Assembly: GCF_039545035.1 (NCBI RefSeq)
Contig: NZ_BAABRO010000020.1
Location: 1 to 64,000, forward strand
Reading direction: 5' to 3'
DNA from: Novipirellula caenicola
Lineage (GTDB): Bacteria; Planctomycetota; Planctomycetia; Pirellulales; Pirellulaceae
Length of the DNA stretch: 64,000 nt
The translations under genes were made by a program, and so were the position numbers. Under the pieces are notes generated by a model. It worked only from the letters and a program-made list of their open reading frames with translations. It had not been told where the DNA came from and searched no databases. Shown here piece after piece: positions 32,093 to 41,862 of this stretch; within the stretch, counting starts at the first letter, position 1; the number at the start of each line of letters is the position of its first letter.

Positions 32093-32384
32093 ACGCTTTC
32101 TGTGTTGAGAAGAAGGAAAATGGGATCGTAACGGTTTGGAATCTCAGCAAAAAAAACACCGGGTTCCAAAGGTTTTTACGTTACGGCGTCGTGCTGGAAA
32201 GGGTTCGAATTTTTAACGACGGAATACTTCAGGTTTGTATTGGACACTGCCAAAACCGCACTGGCAACGCATCACGGATTGCCAATCCGCTACCTAAAAG
32301 CCTAAAAAACACGCTCTGGCTTCGGAAGCCAGTGTCGCAGCGCCTCCGTCGGCCGCATTCCTCGTCTCGTGTCGTCTCACGTTC
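32093..32384. promoter_or_regulatory. Divergent intergenic region between the ABC cluster and folC
   Basis: 292 bp that must hold the promoters for both directions. A 7 to 8-bp hairpin with arms CTGGCTTC (32316-32323) and GAAGCCAG (32325-32332) lies about 55 bp before folC. I see no convincing -35/-10 pair. GGGTTCGAAT at 32201 resembles a tRNA T-loop but no tRNA folds around it. Confidence 0.4.
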
Positions 32385-33824
32385 ATGACTGCCCCTGGCT
32401 ACCAAGACTCGCTCGATTTCCTGTACGAGCGGATCAATTACGAACGGATTTCGACCACGCCGACGCGGTACCCGTTTCGGCTGCGGCGGATGGCCGAATT
32501 GTCAGAACGCATCGGTCTGGGCGATCATGTCCATGCAAATTCGTCCAAGCCCCCCATTCCGCTCGTCCATATCGCCGGTACGAAGGGCAAAGGATCGACC
32601 GCCGCCATGGTCGCCGCGATCCTCAGCAACGCGGGCTATCGCACGGGGCTTTACACCTCGCCCCATTTAAATCAGCTGGAAGAGCGATTTCGGATCAATC
32701 ACGTCCCTTGCACCGCCAATGAAATCGTCGGCCTAGTCGATCGGATTCGCGGCGTGGTCGAGGAAATGGATCGCGAACCGGGCCCGGGGCCGACGTTTTT
32801 CGAGCTGACCACCGCGATGGCGATGCTGCATTTCCAGTCCCAAGCGTGTGATGCCATCATTCTCGAAGTCGGACTTGGCGGACGGCTCGACAGCACCAAC
32901 GTCTTTTCATCGTCGGTGACGGCGATTACCAGCATCGGACTCGACCACCAACACGTGCTGGGCGATACGATCGCCGAGATTGCGGCCGAAAAAGCGGGAA
33001 TCATCAAGCCGAACGTCCCGGTTGTCTCGAGCGTTGCCCGCCCCGCGGCGATCGAGGTGATCCAGCGGACGGCCGCCGAGCAAAACGCCCCGCTGTACCA
33101 GCTAGCGGAAACGCCTGCCCCGGCCGGGGCCTCCATCAACGATGCAGGACACCCCGGCGGAGACTTTCTCATTTCCATCGAACCAAGCGGTGATTGGGGA
33201 TCCAAACTGTGCTACCAAGGGCGCACGGCCCCGCTTTGCCAATCCCGCGAAGTGACGCTGGCGATGGAAGGGGATCATCAAGCTCGCAATGCCGCAGTGG
33301 CAATCGCGGTGACAGATCTGTTGGCCGAATCGGGTCTAGCGGTCCCCGGAACCGCGTTCGCCTCGGGTTTGGCCTCGCTGAACTGCACCGCGCGTATCGA
33401 GCGTTTCCAATTGGACAACGACGTCGTCGCGATTGTCGATGCCGCCCACAACGAGGATTCGATCGCCGCGTTGATCAAAACGATCCACGACCGTTTGGCC
33501 GACCGCGAGATCACCGTCGTGTTTGGAACCAGCCGAGACAAGTCGGCCGAACCGATGCTGGCCGCCTTGGCCCCCAAAGCGACTCACCTCGTGCTGACCA
33601 AATACAGCGGCAACCCACGCTACCGCGAACCGGACGAGATGTTGACGATGGTGCCCGAAACCGATCGTCGACGAACGCAGGTGATCGCTAATGCGATCGA
33701 GGCTTGCCAACGCGGACGCGAATTGGCCAGCCCCGGAGGCGGCTTGGTGATTTGCGGTTCGTTCTTTCTGGCCGCCGAAGCGAGAGAATGGATTTTGGGG
33801 CTCCAGCGTGCTGCAGCGAATTAA
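32385..33824 (+). CDS. folC: Folylpolyglutamate synthase / dihydrofolate synthase
   Basis: 479 residues, a cytoplasmic Mur-ligase-fold enzyme. It adds glutamate to dihydropteroate and to folates using ATP. HIAGTKGKGSTAAMVAAIL is the P-loop with the family KGKGST motif. GLYTSPHLNQLEERF, EVGLGGRLDSTNV, TSIGLDHQHVLGDTIAEIAAEKAGI and VDAAHNEDSI are the other FolC signatures in order. The N-terminal LDFLYERINYER matches the usual start region. The stop overlaps the convergent hypothetical gene by 4 nt. Length is normal (420-480). Confidence 0.95.
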   Translation: MTAPGYQDSLDFLYERINYERISTTPTRYPFRLRRMAELSERIGLGDHVHANSSKPPIPLVHIAGTKGKGSTAAMVAAILSNAGYRTGLYTSPHLNQLEERFRINHVPCTANEIVGLVDRIRGVVEEMDREPGPGPTFFELTTAMAMLHFQSQACDAIILEVGLGGRLDSTNVFSSSVTAITSIGLDHQHVLGDTIAEIAAEKAGIIKPNVPVVSSVARPAAIEVIQRTAAEQNAPLYQLAETPAPAGASINDAGHPGGDFLISIEPSGDWGSKLCYQGRTAPLCQSREVTLAMEGDHQARNAAVAIAVTDLLAESGLAVPGTAFASGLASLNCTARIERFQLDNDVVAIVDAAHNEDSIAALIKTIHDRLADREITVVFGTSRDKSAEPMLAALAPKATHLVLTKYSGNPRYREPDEMLTMVPETDRRRTQVIANAIEACQRGRELASPGGGLVICGSFFLAAEAREWILGLQRAAAN

Positions 33825-34330
33825 GACGCCGCGGGGCTGGAACTGAGCATCAGTTCGACATCCCCGATCGGCAATTGAAGCTTCTCGCTGATCTGCTGCG
33901 CCGTCAGCCCCGCGTGACTCAGAGCTGAGATTCTTAACTGCAACACCGTGTGATGCTCGTCCTCGGCAGTAGGATTGGCGACCGAAGCATCGGGCTGGAC
34001 GTTGGCGAGCGTCTCGATTCGCTCGTCCACTTGCCGCAACAACGTCTGCACGACCGCGATACGGGTATCCAATTCGGCGGTCAATTCACGTTGCAGGTCA
34101 AACATCGCGACTTGCCAACGCTGAGTTTCCACGGGGGCATCCGAAAGGGGCGCCACGGGATCCTTGCGTTTCTGAATCGCTTTGAGTTCCCGGTTGGCGG
34201 CCCGCGAATCCTGGGTGACCCGTTTCCGCAATGCGATTTGGCGGCGGGCTAGAACCCATCCCAACATCACAAACCCAGCCAACATCAATAGCTGTGCCTG
34301 CTGCATTTGGGCTAAAATCATCGTTTGCAT
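33821..34330 (-). CDS. Single-pass membrane protein with a C-terminal HTH-like segment
   Basis: 169 residues with no family I can name firmly. A hydrophobic helix at about 13-28 (LLMLAGFVMLGWVLA) is followed by a basic stretch and a helical region (70-110). The C-terminus HAGLTAQQISEKLQLPIGDVELMLS has the spacing of a helix-turn-helix, as in DUF6115-type proteins. The N-terminus would face out and the helical part lie in the cytoplasm. It is convergent with folC (4-nt overlap of stops) and divergent from the phosphopantetheinyl transferase gene. Confidence 0.6.
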   Translation of the reverse strand: MQTMILAQMQQAQLLMLAGFVMLGWVLARRQIALRKRVTQDSRAANRELKAIQKRKDPVAPLSDAPVETQRWQVAMFDLQRELTAELDTRIAVVQTLLRQVDERIETLANVQPDASVANPTAEDEHHTVLQLRISALSHAGLTAQQISEKLQLPIGDVELMLSSSPAAS

Positions 34331-34499
34331 TCGTCACCCAAGAAAACGGTGTCAACTAACTCAACGGCGCGTAGGATACGGTTGGTTATCATTAAATCGA
34401 CCGCGGCCCCCGGCCCTCATTGAACCTTTTGAATCGTTTTCGTTTACGGCGACTTTAGCACTCCTTTCGCCTCTCGCGGTTTTAACGAAAATAGCGGCC

Positions 34500-35321
34500 A
34501 TGCTTCCCTCATCTCACTCCTCTGCCTGTCCGACTGCGATGTCCTCCGCACGTGCATCATCGAACTTTTCCAACGACGAAGCGGTGGTGAGCGTGTGGCA
34601 TGCGACGAGCTCGTCCTCGCATCCTGGTCCGATCGAAGCGTATTGTCACCAATGGCTCGATGAATCCGAATGCGAGCGGGCCGATCGATTCCGCGTGATG
34701 ACAAGCCGCAACCAACACATTGTCGGACGTGGGATGGCTCGACACCTGCTCGGCCAATTTTCGGGCGCAGCCAACGTATCGCCAAAATCGATTCAGTTCT
34801 GCTGTCTGCAACATGGCAAACCGGCGGTCAAGTCACCGGCCGAAATTTCGACTCCGTTCAATATCGCGCACACCGACGGTTTAGTCTTGTGTGGAATCGG
34901 TCATGCGAAACATCAATTGCTCGGGGTCGATGTGGAACGACTCGAACGACGCACCGATCCCGAACTCGCAACACGGTATTTCTCGACGCCTGAAATCGAA
35001 TACGTTCAATCGTTTACCGACACCGCGCGACGCAAGTTGGCGTTTTTGAAGGTATGGACGCTCAAAGAAGCGTTCATCAAAGCGATTGGCACGGGGCTAC
35101 ACACGCCGCTGTCGGATTTTGCGTTTGAAAACATCGACGACGACACGCCCACAATCCGAATGCTCAATCCCAAATTGGAAAGCGATCGAGATTGGAAATT
35201 CTTTTCGTTTCATCCGCGTGAATCGTTCATCGCAGCGATCGCGGTGGCAACCGACGAACCTGCCGACAATCTCTCGATGCATCTAAATAGCTTTGACGAG
35301 ATTGTGGCCGAGCATCCTTAG
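34500..35321 (+). CDS. 4'-Phosphopantetheinyl transferase (Sfp type)
   Basis: 273 residues from the ATG at 34500; ATG at 34539 is an alternative. The frame extends to 34182, but that part lies antisense to the neighbour and lacks similarity. FNIAHTDGLVLCGIG, LLGVDVERLERRTD and FLKVWTLKEAFIKAIGTGL hold the Mg-binding Asp/Glu and the WxxKEAxxKxxGxG signature. The enzyme moves phosphopantetheine from CoA to a Ser of a carrier protein. Sfp-type enzymes often serve polyketide or peptide synthases, but no such gene is in the window. It may also serve the fatty-acid carrier protein. Confidence 0.92.
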   Translation: MLPSSHSSACPTAMSSARASSNFSNDEAVVSVWHATSSSSHPGPIEAYCHQWLDESECERADRFRVMTSRNQHIVGRGMARHLLGQFSGAANVSPKSIQFCCLQHGKPAVKSPAEISTPFNIAHTDGLVLCGIGHAKHQLLGVDVERLERRTDPELATRYFSTPEIEYVQSFTDTARRKLAFLKVWTLKEAFIKAIGTGLHTPLSDFAFENIDDDTPTIRMLNPKLESDRDWKFFSFHPRESFIAAIAVATDEPADNLSMHLNSFDEIVAEHP

Positions 35322-35331
35322 CGTGCCATCT

Positions 35332-36639
35332 CTAGCGACTGCGGTTGTATTTCCGGCGGTACTTGTCGAACAACATGGTATGGCGACTCGACAAATCGAC
35401 TTTGCGACCTTGGATATAGGCATCGACGACATTGCTCTCGGTTTCCAAGATGTCGCCGTCCGCGATGATCAACGTCGCGTCTTTGCCGACGGTCAATGAA
35501 CCGACACGGTCGCTGACCCCGAGAATCTCGGCTGGCGAAAGCGTGATCGCGCGGACCGCATCCTCACGCGATAACCCGTAGGCGACCGAACACCCGGCAT
35601 GGTAGGGCAGATTGCGGACGTTCGACGCACCGCCTGGATACCCCGGGCCCTCGCCGGCGATGGCATACTTCACGCCCGCCGCTTGCAACCGCTGCGGAAG
35701 GGTGTAGGGATGATCAAATGGATCGTGTCGACGAAGCGGCAAACGCAGCGTTCCCGCAATGATCACGGGAACGTTGTAGTGTTTCAACAATTCAGCACAG
35801 TCCGCAGCATCGTAGCCACCGTAGATCACCAGCTTCAATTTTCGGCTCTGAGCGTACGCCACGGCGGACTCAATCGAGTCGCGTCGATCCGCGTGAATCA
35901 TCAGCGGCAAACGCCCTTGGATCACAGGCAACAGGGCTTCTAATTGAATGTCCTCGATCGCCGATCCCGCCGCTCGCTGCTCGGCGTAACGAGCGGCTCG
36001 ATCCAACCATTGATCCAATTCCTCTAACTTCTGATCACGCTTTTTCGCTTCGGCCTTGGGATCCGCATCGCTGACTTGGGTCGCTCCCCAAGAAACGCAC
36101 ATCGCACTAGGCGCGGACAAATTCATCTCGCTAGCCGTCCAGCCATCCAACTGCATGACTGCGGATTGACCTTGAAAAAATCGTCCTCCCGGCGCTACAT
36201 GCGCCAACAACACGCCGCTGGCTCGCGCCACCGGGATCAGTTCGCTATCGGGATTCACCGAAACCCATGATCGAACGTTGGGATTCTTGTCGCCTCGTTC
36301 GGCGTGATCCACGGTGACATCGACTCCCGTGATCTCGCGTAACCCGAGATCGGTCATTCCATCAAACAGCCCTGGATAAACATGCTTTCCAGCGGCTTCG
36401 ATGACTTGCGTTCCTTTCTCTGGCTGGATGTCGTTTCCAACCGCCACGATCCGGCCATTGTCGAACAACAGATCCCCGGCTTCGATCACATCACCGTCGA
36501 CCGTGTGCAGCGTTGCACCACGGATCAACAGCGGTCGCGATTGCTCGGGGCCAGGGATTTGATCATTGGCCGCCGCGCTACCGACGCCGACCGCACTGCA
36601 TAACGCCAACAAGCAACCGATGACATTCAAAATCTTCAT
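35332..36639 (-). CDS. Secreted amidohydrolase-like protein lacking the HxH motif
   Basis: 435 residues with a signal peptide (about 1-24, ends SAAA). The start is supported by GGAGG 6 nt upstream. It has the amidohydrolase composite fold of imidazolonepropionase-related proteins: an N-terminal beta-sandwich (LLIRGATLHTVDGDVIEAGDLLFDNGRIVAVG), a barrel, and SLTVGKDATLIIADGDILE at the C-terminus. After the beta-strand KHVYPGLFDGMTD there is no HxH, where active enzymes have PGLIDxHxH. The metal centre is therefore incomplete and a non-catalytic or altered role is likely. It overlaps the larger homologue upstream by 4 nt (ATGA). Confidence 0.85.
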   Translation of the reverse strand: MKILNVIGCLLALCSAVGVGSAAANDQIPGPEQSRPLLIRGATLHTVDGDVIEAGDLLFDNGRIVAVGNDIQPEKGTQVIEAAGKHVYPGLFDGMTDLGLREITGVDVTVDHAERGDKNPNVRSWVSVNPDSELIPVARASGVLLAHVAPGGRFFQGQSAVMQLDGWTASEMNLSAPSAMCVSWGATQVSDADPKAEAKKRDQKLEELDQWLDRAARYAEQRAAGSAIEDIQLEALLPVIQGRLPLMIHADRRDSIESAVAYAQSRKLKLVIYGGYDAADCAELLKHYNVPVIIAGTLRLPLRRHDPFDHPYTLPQRLQAAGVKYAIAGEGPGYPGGASNVRNLPYHAGCSVAYGLSREDAVRAITLSPAEILGVSDRVGSLTVGKDATLIIADGDILETESNVVDAYIQGRKVDLSSRHTMLFDKYRRKYNRSR

Positions 36640-39600
36640 TGTACACCTCCGGCGTTTCGCCCTGCGTTACAGAACACATCAATGCGTGTCCAACGATCCT
36701 CTTCCTCGACTTTGTCTTTCTCGTCCTGTGGCTTTTCTTGCTTTGGTTCTTGCAAGGCGATTTGAATGATCCGCGAACGAAGCTCGCGATCACGTTGTCT
36801 CAGCTTGCGATCTTGATCGACATCAAAGTAGCGGCGACCATCAATCCAAGTCTGCTCGCAGCGTGACGTGGTCGACAGCGGACGCCCGCTCCAAACAACC
36901 AAATCCGCATCCTTTCCTGCTTCAATCGATCCGACGCGGTCGTCGATGCGAAGCTGCTTGGCTGGATTCAACGTCACAAATTTCAACGCTTCTTGCTCAG
37001 GCACACCGCCGTATTTGGTGGCCTTTGCCGCTTCGGTGTTCAAGTGACGGCCGAGTTCCGGATCATCACTGTTGTAGGAAACTACGATCCCGGCATCATG
37101 CATCAAAACACCGTTGTAAGGGACAGCGTCATAGACTTCGAACTTATACGCCCACCAATCCGCAAACGTCGACGCCATCGCTCCATGCTCGGCAATTCGA
37201 TCGGCGACCTTATAGCCTTCGAGAATATGTTGCAGCGTACCAATGCGGATATTGAACTCTTCGAGCACATCCAATGTGGCCACAATTTCGTCTTGCCGAT
37301 AACTGTGGCAATGAATCCAACGATCGCCTCGCTGAATTTCGACCAATGCATCGAGCTGCAAATCACGTCGCGGAGGCAATTGATCACGGACACCGTTGTG
37401 CCAAGCGGTGTTGGCCGCTTCGTATTGCCGCGCCGCGAGGAACTGATCGCGCAAAATCTGTTCGACCCCCATGCGTGTCGTCGGGTAACGGTTTGGTTTG
37501 CGTTTGACGTTTTCTCCCAAGGCGAACTTGATCCCCAGCGGAGCTTCGGCAAATTTCAACGCTTGCATCGTTCCGCCCCAACGCAATTTGATCACTTGGC
37601 TTTGCCCGCCAATCGGATTGGCCGAACCGTGCAGGATATTGGCGGACGTCACCCCACCGGCCAATTGCCGATAGATCGTGATGTCGGTGTTGTCGATAAA
37701 GTCTTCGACACGCACTTCGGACGTGACCGCTTGCCCTGCCTCATTGATCCCGCCATCGGTCGCCATGTGCGAGTGACAATCGATCATCCCCGGCGTGATG
37801 TGTTTCCCATTGGCATCGATTTGCACACAGTCTTTGGGGACCTTCAGATTTTGTCCGACTTCGGCAATCACGCCACCACGAACCAGCACGTCGCACGGGC
37901 TGATCACGCCGTCGTCGCCACACGTCCACACCGTCGCGCCGCGAAACATCACCAAAGCTGGCTGCTCGGGTGGCTCCGTCAGCCCAAATGCACCGAGCGG
38001 ATAGACCAATTCGATCGGGTCCGTGACGGACGCAATCTCTTGCCCAGCCTCGGATGACTTTGTCTTCTCCGCTGACTCGACTTTCTCCGCTGACTCGGCT
38101 TTCTTGGCTGGTTCTTCTTTCTTGCTTGGGTCTTCTTTCTTGTTCGGGTCCGCTTTCGAATCTTCGATGCGTTTGAGCAACCATCTTTCAGACACTCCGC
38201 TTGGCGAGAGCAACGTGGCCATCAAACGAGGCGATTTCGGGTCATCCTCTTGCACCCTCAAAACGGTCAATTGCCAAACGCCTTGGTCGAACGAATCCGA
38301 CAGCGAGTGCAGTTTGATCGAAGCCGAGACGCGGTCGCGTTGCCGAATCAGCTTTTCGAGCTTTGCCTTCTTGTCGCTCTTCTTTTTGGCCAGGCGAACG
38401 TAGCCCGAGAAGGACTTTTCGTTCTGCTCAAACACCAACTCGGCGTTGACGCGTTTGCCATCGATCGTCAGCGGGGTGCTCCATACGCCCTCGAGCCCAT
38501 CGTCGTCGGCGGCGTCCTCGGCGATTTCATACCGAACGCCTGCGACCCAGGTTTCGAGCACTTTGGTGGAATCGTCTAGCAAATCCCCGTCGGTGATTAC
38601 CAAATTGGCAAGCATCCCCGGTTTGATTTCGCCCACACGGTCTTCCACTCCCAGCAGTTTTGCCGGAGTGGTCGTCATCGCGGCCAGGGCAATCTCGCGT
38701 GGTAAGCCTCGATCGACGGCCACGCGAACCTGCTTCAAAAAGGTTTGCGGATCGTCTAAGCCATCGGTGGTCAAGGCAAATTCGACACCGGCAGCATGCA
38801 AGCGTTGGGGGTTTTCGGGCGCAAAATACCAGTGGATCCAATCGGTCAACGTCGAGTCGTTGATCGACGCCAAGGTCTCGGTGGCCAACACTTTGGGAAA
38901 ATCGACGGGCAATAAAAACGAACGCCCCGTCGCGGCAATCTCATCCAAACCGCGGTACTCGCGTCCCGAACCACGCAGCAGGATATCGAGCGAGAATTCG
39001 TCGGCGATCGCTTCGGCACGAATCGCCATGCGTTCGTTGTCCGCGTCGAACAAAAATCGTCCGTCGGTGATCTGATGCGACAATTGATCGAGAGCCAGTG
39101 ACGGCTCGGGACGATTTAAACTTGTATTTCGCTGGTAAACCCGATTGGCGTCGCGATACCAGACCGCGTCGTACAATGCTTGCCGCAGCAGCGCCGTAGC
39201 GCCCATCGGTGATGTGGGATAGCTGTCGCGTTTCTTTCCACGTGGCACGGTCAACGTCGCATGCTGGAAAACATTGGGCCGCAACAACCGCTGCGGGTGA
39301 TCGGCATCCGTCAACAAGACCACACAGCTGCGGCCTTTCAAAATGCCTCCGCTCGGAGCGAGCAGCTGCGTCGTGATTCCTTGGCTGCGGCGTTTGCCGT
39401 CGTCGGCTTGTTTGTCACCGCTGACCCACGCGGCATGGTATTCGGGGGTGATATTGCGGTTCCAATACCCGGTTCCCTCGACTACGGGGTCTTCGGGAAG
39501 TTCGACCTCGTGAAACGCATCGATCAGTCCCGCATAAATTCGCTTGCCCGACACATCGATTCGCTTGGCACCGGGGGGAACGTCCATTTCGCTCGCCACG

Positions 39601-39869
39601 CGGATGATGGTCGTGCCGTCGATCAACAACGACATGACCTTTGGCGTCGCCCCAGGATGGGTGACAATTTCAGCTCCCTCAAGCAGCGTCGGTGATGGGT
39701 CGGCTTGACGCAGTGAATCAATCGGACGCGTCGCGGCGGATCGACGTCCCTCGCCTGTTTGAGCGAGCAACGCCGGGGACCCTGCAGCCCCCCAGCACAA
39801 AAGTGCTGCTAAACAAGCCAGCGGCCATGCTCGCTGGGGAGAGTTTTTCTTCAGACACATCGAGATCAT
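36636..39869 (-). CDS. Secreted double amidohydrolase-domain protein
   Basis: About 1077 residues from the ATG at 39869; GTG at 39875 is also possible. A signal peptide (ends near LLA) is followed by amidohydrolase domain 1 (about 45-450). A beta-rich segment comes next (about 460-580, SFSGYVRLAKKK...), then a Lys/Glu linker (about 585-630) and domain 2 (about 645-1050). Domain 2 has the active-site ligands: ITPGMIDCHSHMAT, WIHCHSYRQDE, TLQHILEG and VSYNSDDPE. Domain 1 reads IYAGLIDAFHEVEL where HxH is expected, so it is probably inactive. Translational coupling to the single-domain homologue suggests the three domains form one complex in the periplasm. Confidence 0.87.
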   Translation of the reverse strand: MISMCLKKNSPQRAWPLACLAALLCWGAAGSPALLAQTGEGRRSAATRPIDSLRQADPSPTLLEGAEIVTHPGATPKVMSLLIDGTTIIRVASEMDVPPGAKRIDVSGKRIYAGLIDAFHEVELPEDPVVEGTGYWNRNITPEYHAAWVSGDKQADDGKRRSQGITTQLLAPSGGILKGRSCVVLLTDADHPQRLLRPNVFQHATLTVPRGKKRDSYPTSPMGATALLRQALYDAVWYRDANRVYQRNTSLNRPEPSLALDQLSHQITDGRFLFDADNERMAIRAEAIADEFSLDILLRGSGREYRGLDEIAATGRSFLLPVDFPKVLATETLASINDSTLTDWIHWYFAPENPQRLHAAGVEFALTTDGLDDPQTFLKQVRVAVDRGLPREIALAAMTTTPAKLLGVEDRVGEIKPGMLANLVITDGDLLDDSTKVLETWVAGVRYEIAEDAADDDGLEGVWSTPLTIDGKRVNAELVFEQNEKSFSGYVRLAKKKSDKKAKLEKLIRQRDRVSASIKLHSLSDSFDQGVWQLTVLRVQEDDPKSPRLMATLLSPSGVSERWLLKRIEDSKADPNKKEDPSKKEEPAKKAESAEKVESAEKTKSSEAGQEIASVTDPIELVYPLGAFGLTEPPEQPALVMFRGATVWTCGDDGVISPCDVLVRGGVIAEVGQNLKVPKDCVQIDANGKHITPGMIDCHSHMATDGGINEAGQAVTSEVRVEDFIDNTDITIYRQLAGGVTSANILHGSANPIGGQSQVIKLRWGGTMQALKFAEAPLGIKFALGENVKRKPNRYPTTRMGVEQILRDQFLAARQYEAANTAWHNGVRDQLPPRRDLQLDALVEIQRGDRWIHCHSYRQDEIVATLDVLEEFNIRIGTLQHILEGYKVADRIAEHGAMASTFADWWAYKFEVYDAVPYNGVLMHDAGIVVSYNSDDPELGRHLNTEAAKATKYGGVPEQEALKFVTLNPAKQLRIDDRVGSIEAGKDADLVVWSGRPLSTTSRCEQTWIDGRRYFDVDQDRKLRQRDRELRSRIIQIALQEPKQEKPQDEKDKVEEEDRWTRIDVFCNAGRNAGGVQ

Positions 39870-40053
39870 CTGCACCGCTTTCGACGTACAGCAGGAAACA
39901 AAGACGAACGAACAAGCCCCGAGCGGGGGCTCGCGTCAATGTTAATCACTGAAGAAAGAATCACCAGGGACTGAGCTGACCTCCCCCGAGCCTCGTTCCT
40001 TTGTCACACGTCTCGATGCGTCGAGCGGCAGGAAACGATCCGTAATGGAACCT

Positions 40054-41667
40054 TTAAAGTTCCGAACCAAAGATCCGAGCGGCGGTGCTGAAGAAGCGGC
40101 GGCGAAGTGAATCAGGTTCCTGGCGATCATCACACTGTGCCTCCATCGCGGTGTACCAATCGCCGAGTTCGTGAAGAATGCGGGGATCATGAATCGCCAG
40201 CATCACTTCGTAGTTGAGGAAAAAGCTGCGCATGTCAAAATTCGCCGAGCCGATGAACGCGACCTCATCATCGACCAAAACCGCTTTGGTATGCACGACG
40301 CCGTCGCGATACCGCAGCACTCGGGCGCCCGCCTCGTGCAAATCACGACTGTATTCAAATCGTGCGTAGTCCGCTGGCATCATGTCACTCTCGTTGGGAA
40401 ACATGATCCGAACATCGATTTCGCGACGACATGCCATTTCCAGCGATCGCATCGCGATCGACGAAGGGACGAAATAGGGGGTCACGATCCAGACCCGCTT
40501 GGTGGCTCGCTGGATCGCCGTGATCAACAGGTCCTCCATGACTTCGCCAGGCCCATCGGGGCCAATCGGGATCACTTGCACCCGGCTTGCCCCGTCATGC
40601 CCGTCATGCCCGCCATGCTCGGCATGCCCGTCATTCGCCTTGGAATTTTCTCGATGCTCCGATTCGCCCTTTGCCGATTCGCAATCGCCTGATTTGCAAT
40701 GTTCCGAATCGGAATCGCCTGATTTGCCATCGCTGGTTTCGCGATTACTCGCCTTGCCATCACTCGATTTACCATTACTCGATTCGGTTTGTTTTGAATC
40801 GCATGACTTCGGTTTGAACACCCCGCAGCAGGGAATCTCCTTTTGCAAATCAGCTTCATCAAGCGAGTGATCTCGATTGACAAACCGCCAATCGGACCGG
40901 AAAACCGCTTCGACTTGGCACGCCGCGGGCCCCGTCAGTGCCACACAAAGATCGACCCAGGTGTCTTCATCGGGCTGCTCGGTGATTTCGTACTGCACCA
41001 AGTTTGCTCCGCCGACATAGGCCCGTTTGCCATCGGCGATCACGAGTTTTCGGTGATTGCGAAAATTCAAATAAGCAAACCGGGACAAACGTGACACAGG
41101 CTTGAACGTCATCGCTTCGCCACCCGCATCGCGAACGGTGTCGAGCATTTCATCGGGCATTAAGAAAGAACCAACGCCATCCACCAACAGCTTCACGTCG
41201 ACTCCCTGGCGAGCTTTGGCCGCCAATTTGTCCACGATTTTGTGACCAAGGTCATCATCCGCCATGATAAAGCTAAGCACGTAGAGCGATTCGGTTGCCG
41301 AGTCGATTAGCTCGAACAGATACTGATACATTTCTTCCGGTTTGGCCAACAGCTTGACGCAGTTGCCGGGCGTCGAAGGGGCGAGCCCACGACGAATACC
41401 AATGTTCGACAATCCACACCGATCAGGCACCTCCACACTCGGACATGGCGGCATTTTCACGATGCCACGCAATTCGTGCTCGGCAGATATTTTGCGGCCC
41501 GCGAGGGTCAGGTACAGCAGAAAACCAACAGGTGGACAGAGCAGGATGACGACGATCCAGCCAAACCGGCCGACATGTTTTCGCTCGTCGTGACGCATTG
41601 CGGTCATGGCGACCAGCATCAACAAGGCCCCAATCACCGATCCGACATACCACCCCACATAGACCAT
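40054..41667 (-). CDS. Cardiolipin synthase (PLD family) with a hydrophilic insert
   Basis: 537 residues. Two N-terminal transmembrane helices (about 5-22, 36-56) precede two phospholipase D domains. The HKD motifs are HRKLVIADGKRAYVGGANL (His205) and HTKAVLVDDEVAFIGSANF (His459). This is the Cls arrangement that joins two phosphatidylglycerol molecules into cardiolipin in the inner membrane. Between the two halves, residues about 287-360 are low-complexity, rich in Ser, Asp, Gly, Lys and then His (GHAEHGGHDGHDG). Normal Cls proteins are about 480 residues and lack this insert. No partner gene is coupled to it. Confidence 0.92.
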   Translation of the reverse strand: MVYVGWYVGSVIGALLMLVAMTAMRHDERKHVGRFGWIVVILLCPPVGFLLYLTLAGRKISAEHELRGIVKMPPCPSVEVPDRCGLSNIGIRRGLAPSTPGNCVKLLAKPEEMYQYLFELIDSATESLYVLSFIMADDDLGHKIVDKLAAKARQGVDVKLLVDGVGSFLMPDEMLDTVRDAGGEAMTFKPVSRLSRFAYLNFRNHRKLVIADGKRAYVGGANLVQYEITEQPDEDTWVDLCVALTGPAACQVEAVFRSDWRFVNRDHSLDEADLQKEIPCCGVFKPKSCDSKQTESSNGKSSDGKASNRETSDGKSGDSDSEHCKSGDCESAKGESEHRENSKANDGHAEHGGHDGHDGASRVQVIPIGPDGPGEVMEDLLITAIQRATKRVWIVTPYFVPSSIAMRSLEMACRREIDVRIMFPNESDMMPADYARFEYSRDLHEAGARVLRYRDGVVHTKAVLVDDEVAFIGSANFDMRSFFLNYEVMLAIHDPRILHELGDWYTAMEAQCDDRQEPDSLRRRFFSTAARIFGSEL

Positions 41668-41862
41668 CTTGTTCTCATTTGTAGTTCGTTATTGATTGCC
41701 CCGTTCCAGTAGGGCGACCAGGACAAGGTGCAAAGGGCATGCCAGAGAAAAGACGGGCAAAGGAGCGAATAGTCGGTTATTTCTCAAATCAGGGGCGAAT
41801 TGATCAAGGATTTGTCCCCCCGCCGTTCGTCTGGGTGGGCAGCAGTGCGAGATTTACAGCGA

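Noticed and set aside
32201-32210. GGGTTCGAAT resembling a tRNA T-loop
   Set aside because: The flanking bases do not form T-arm or acceptor stems and no anticodon arm is found.
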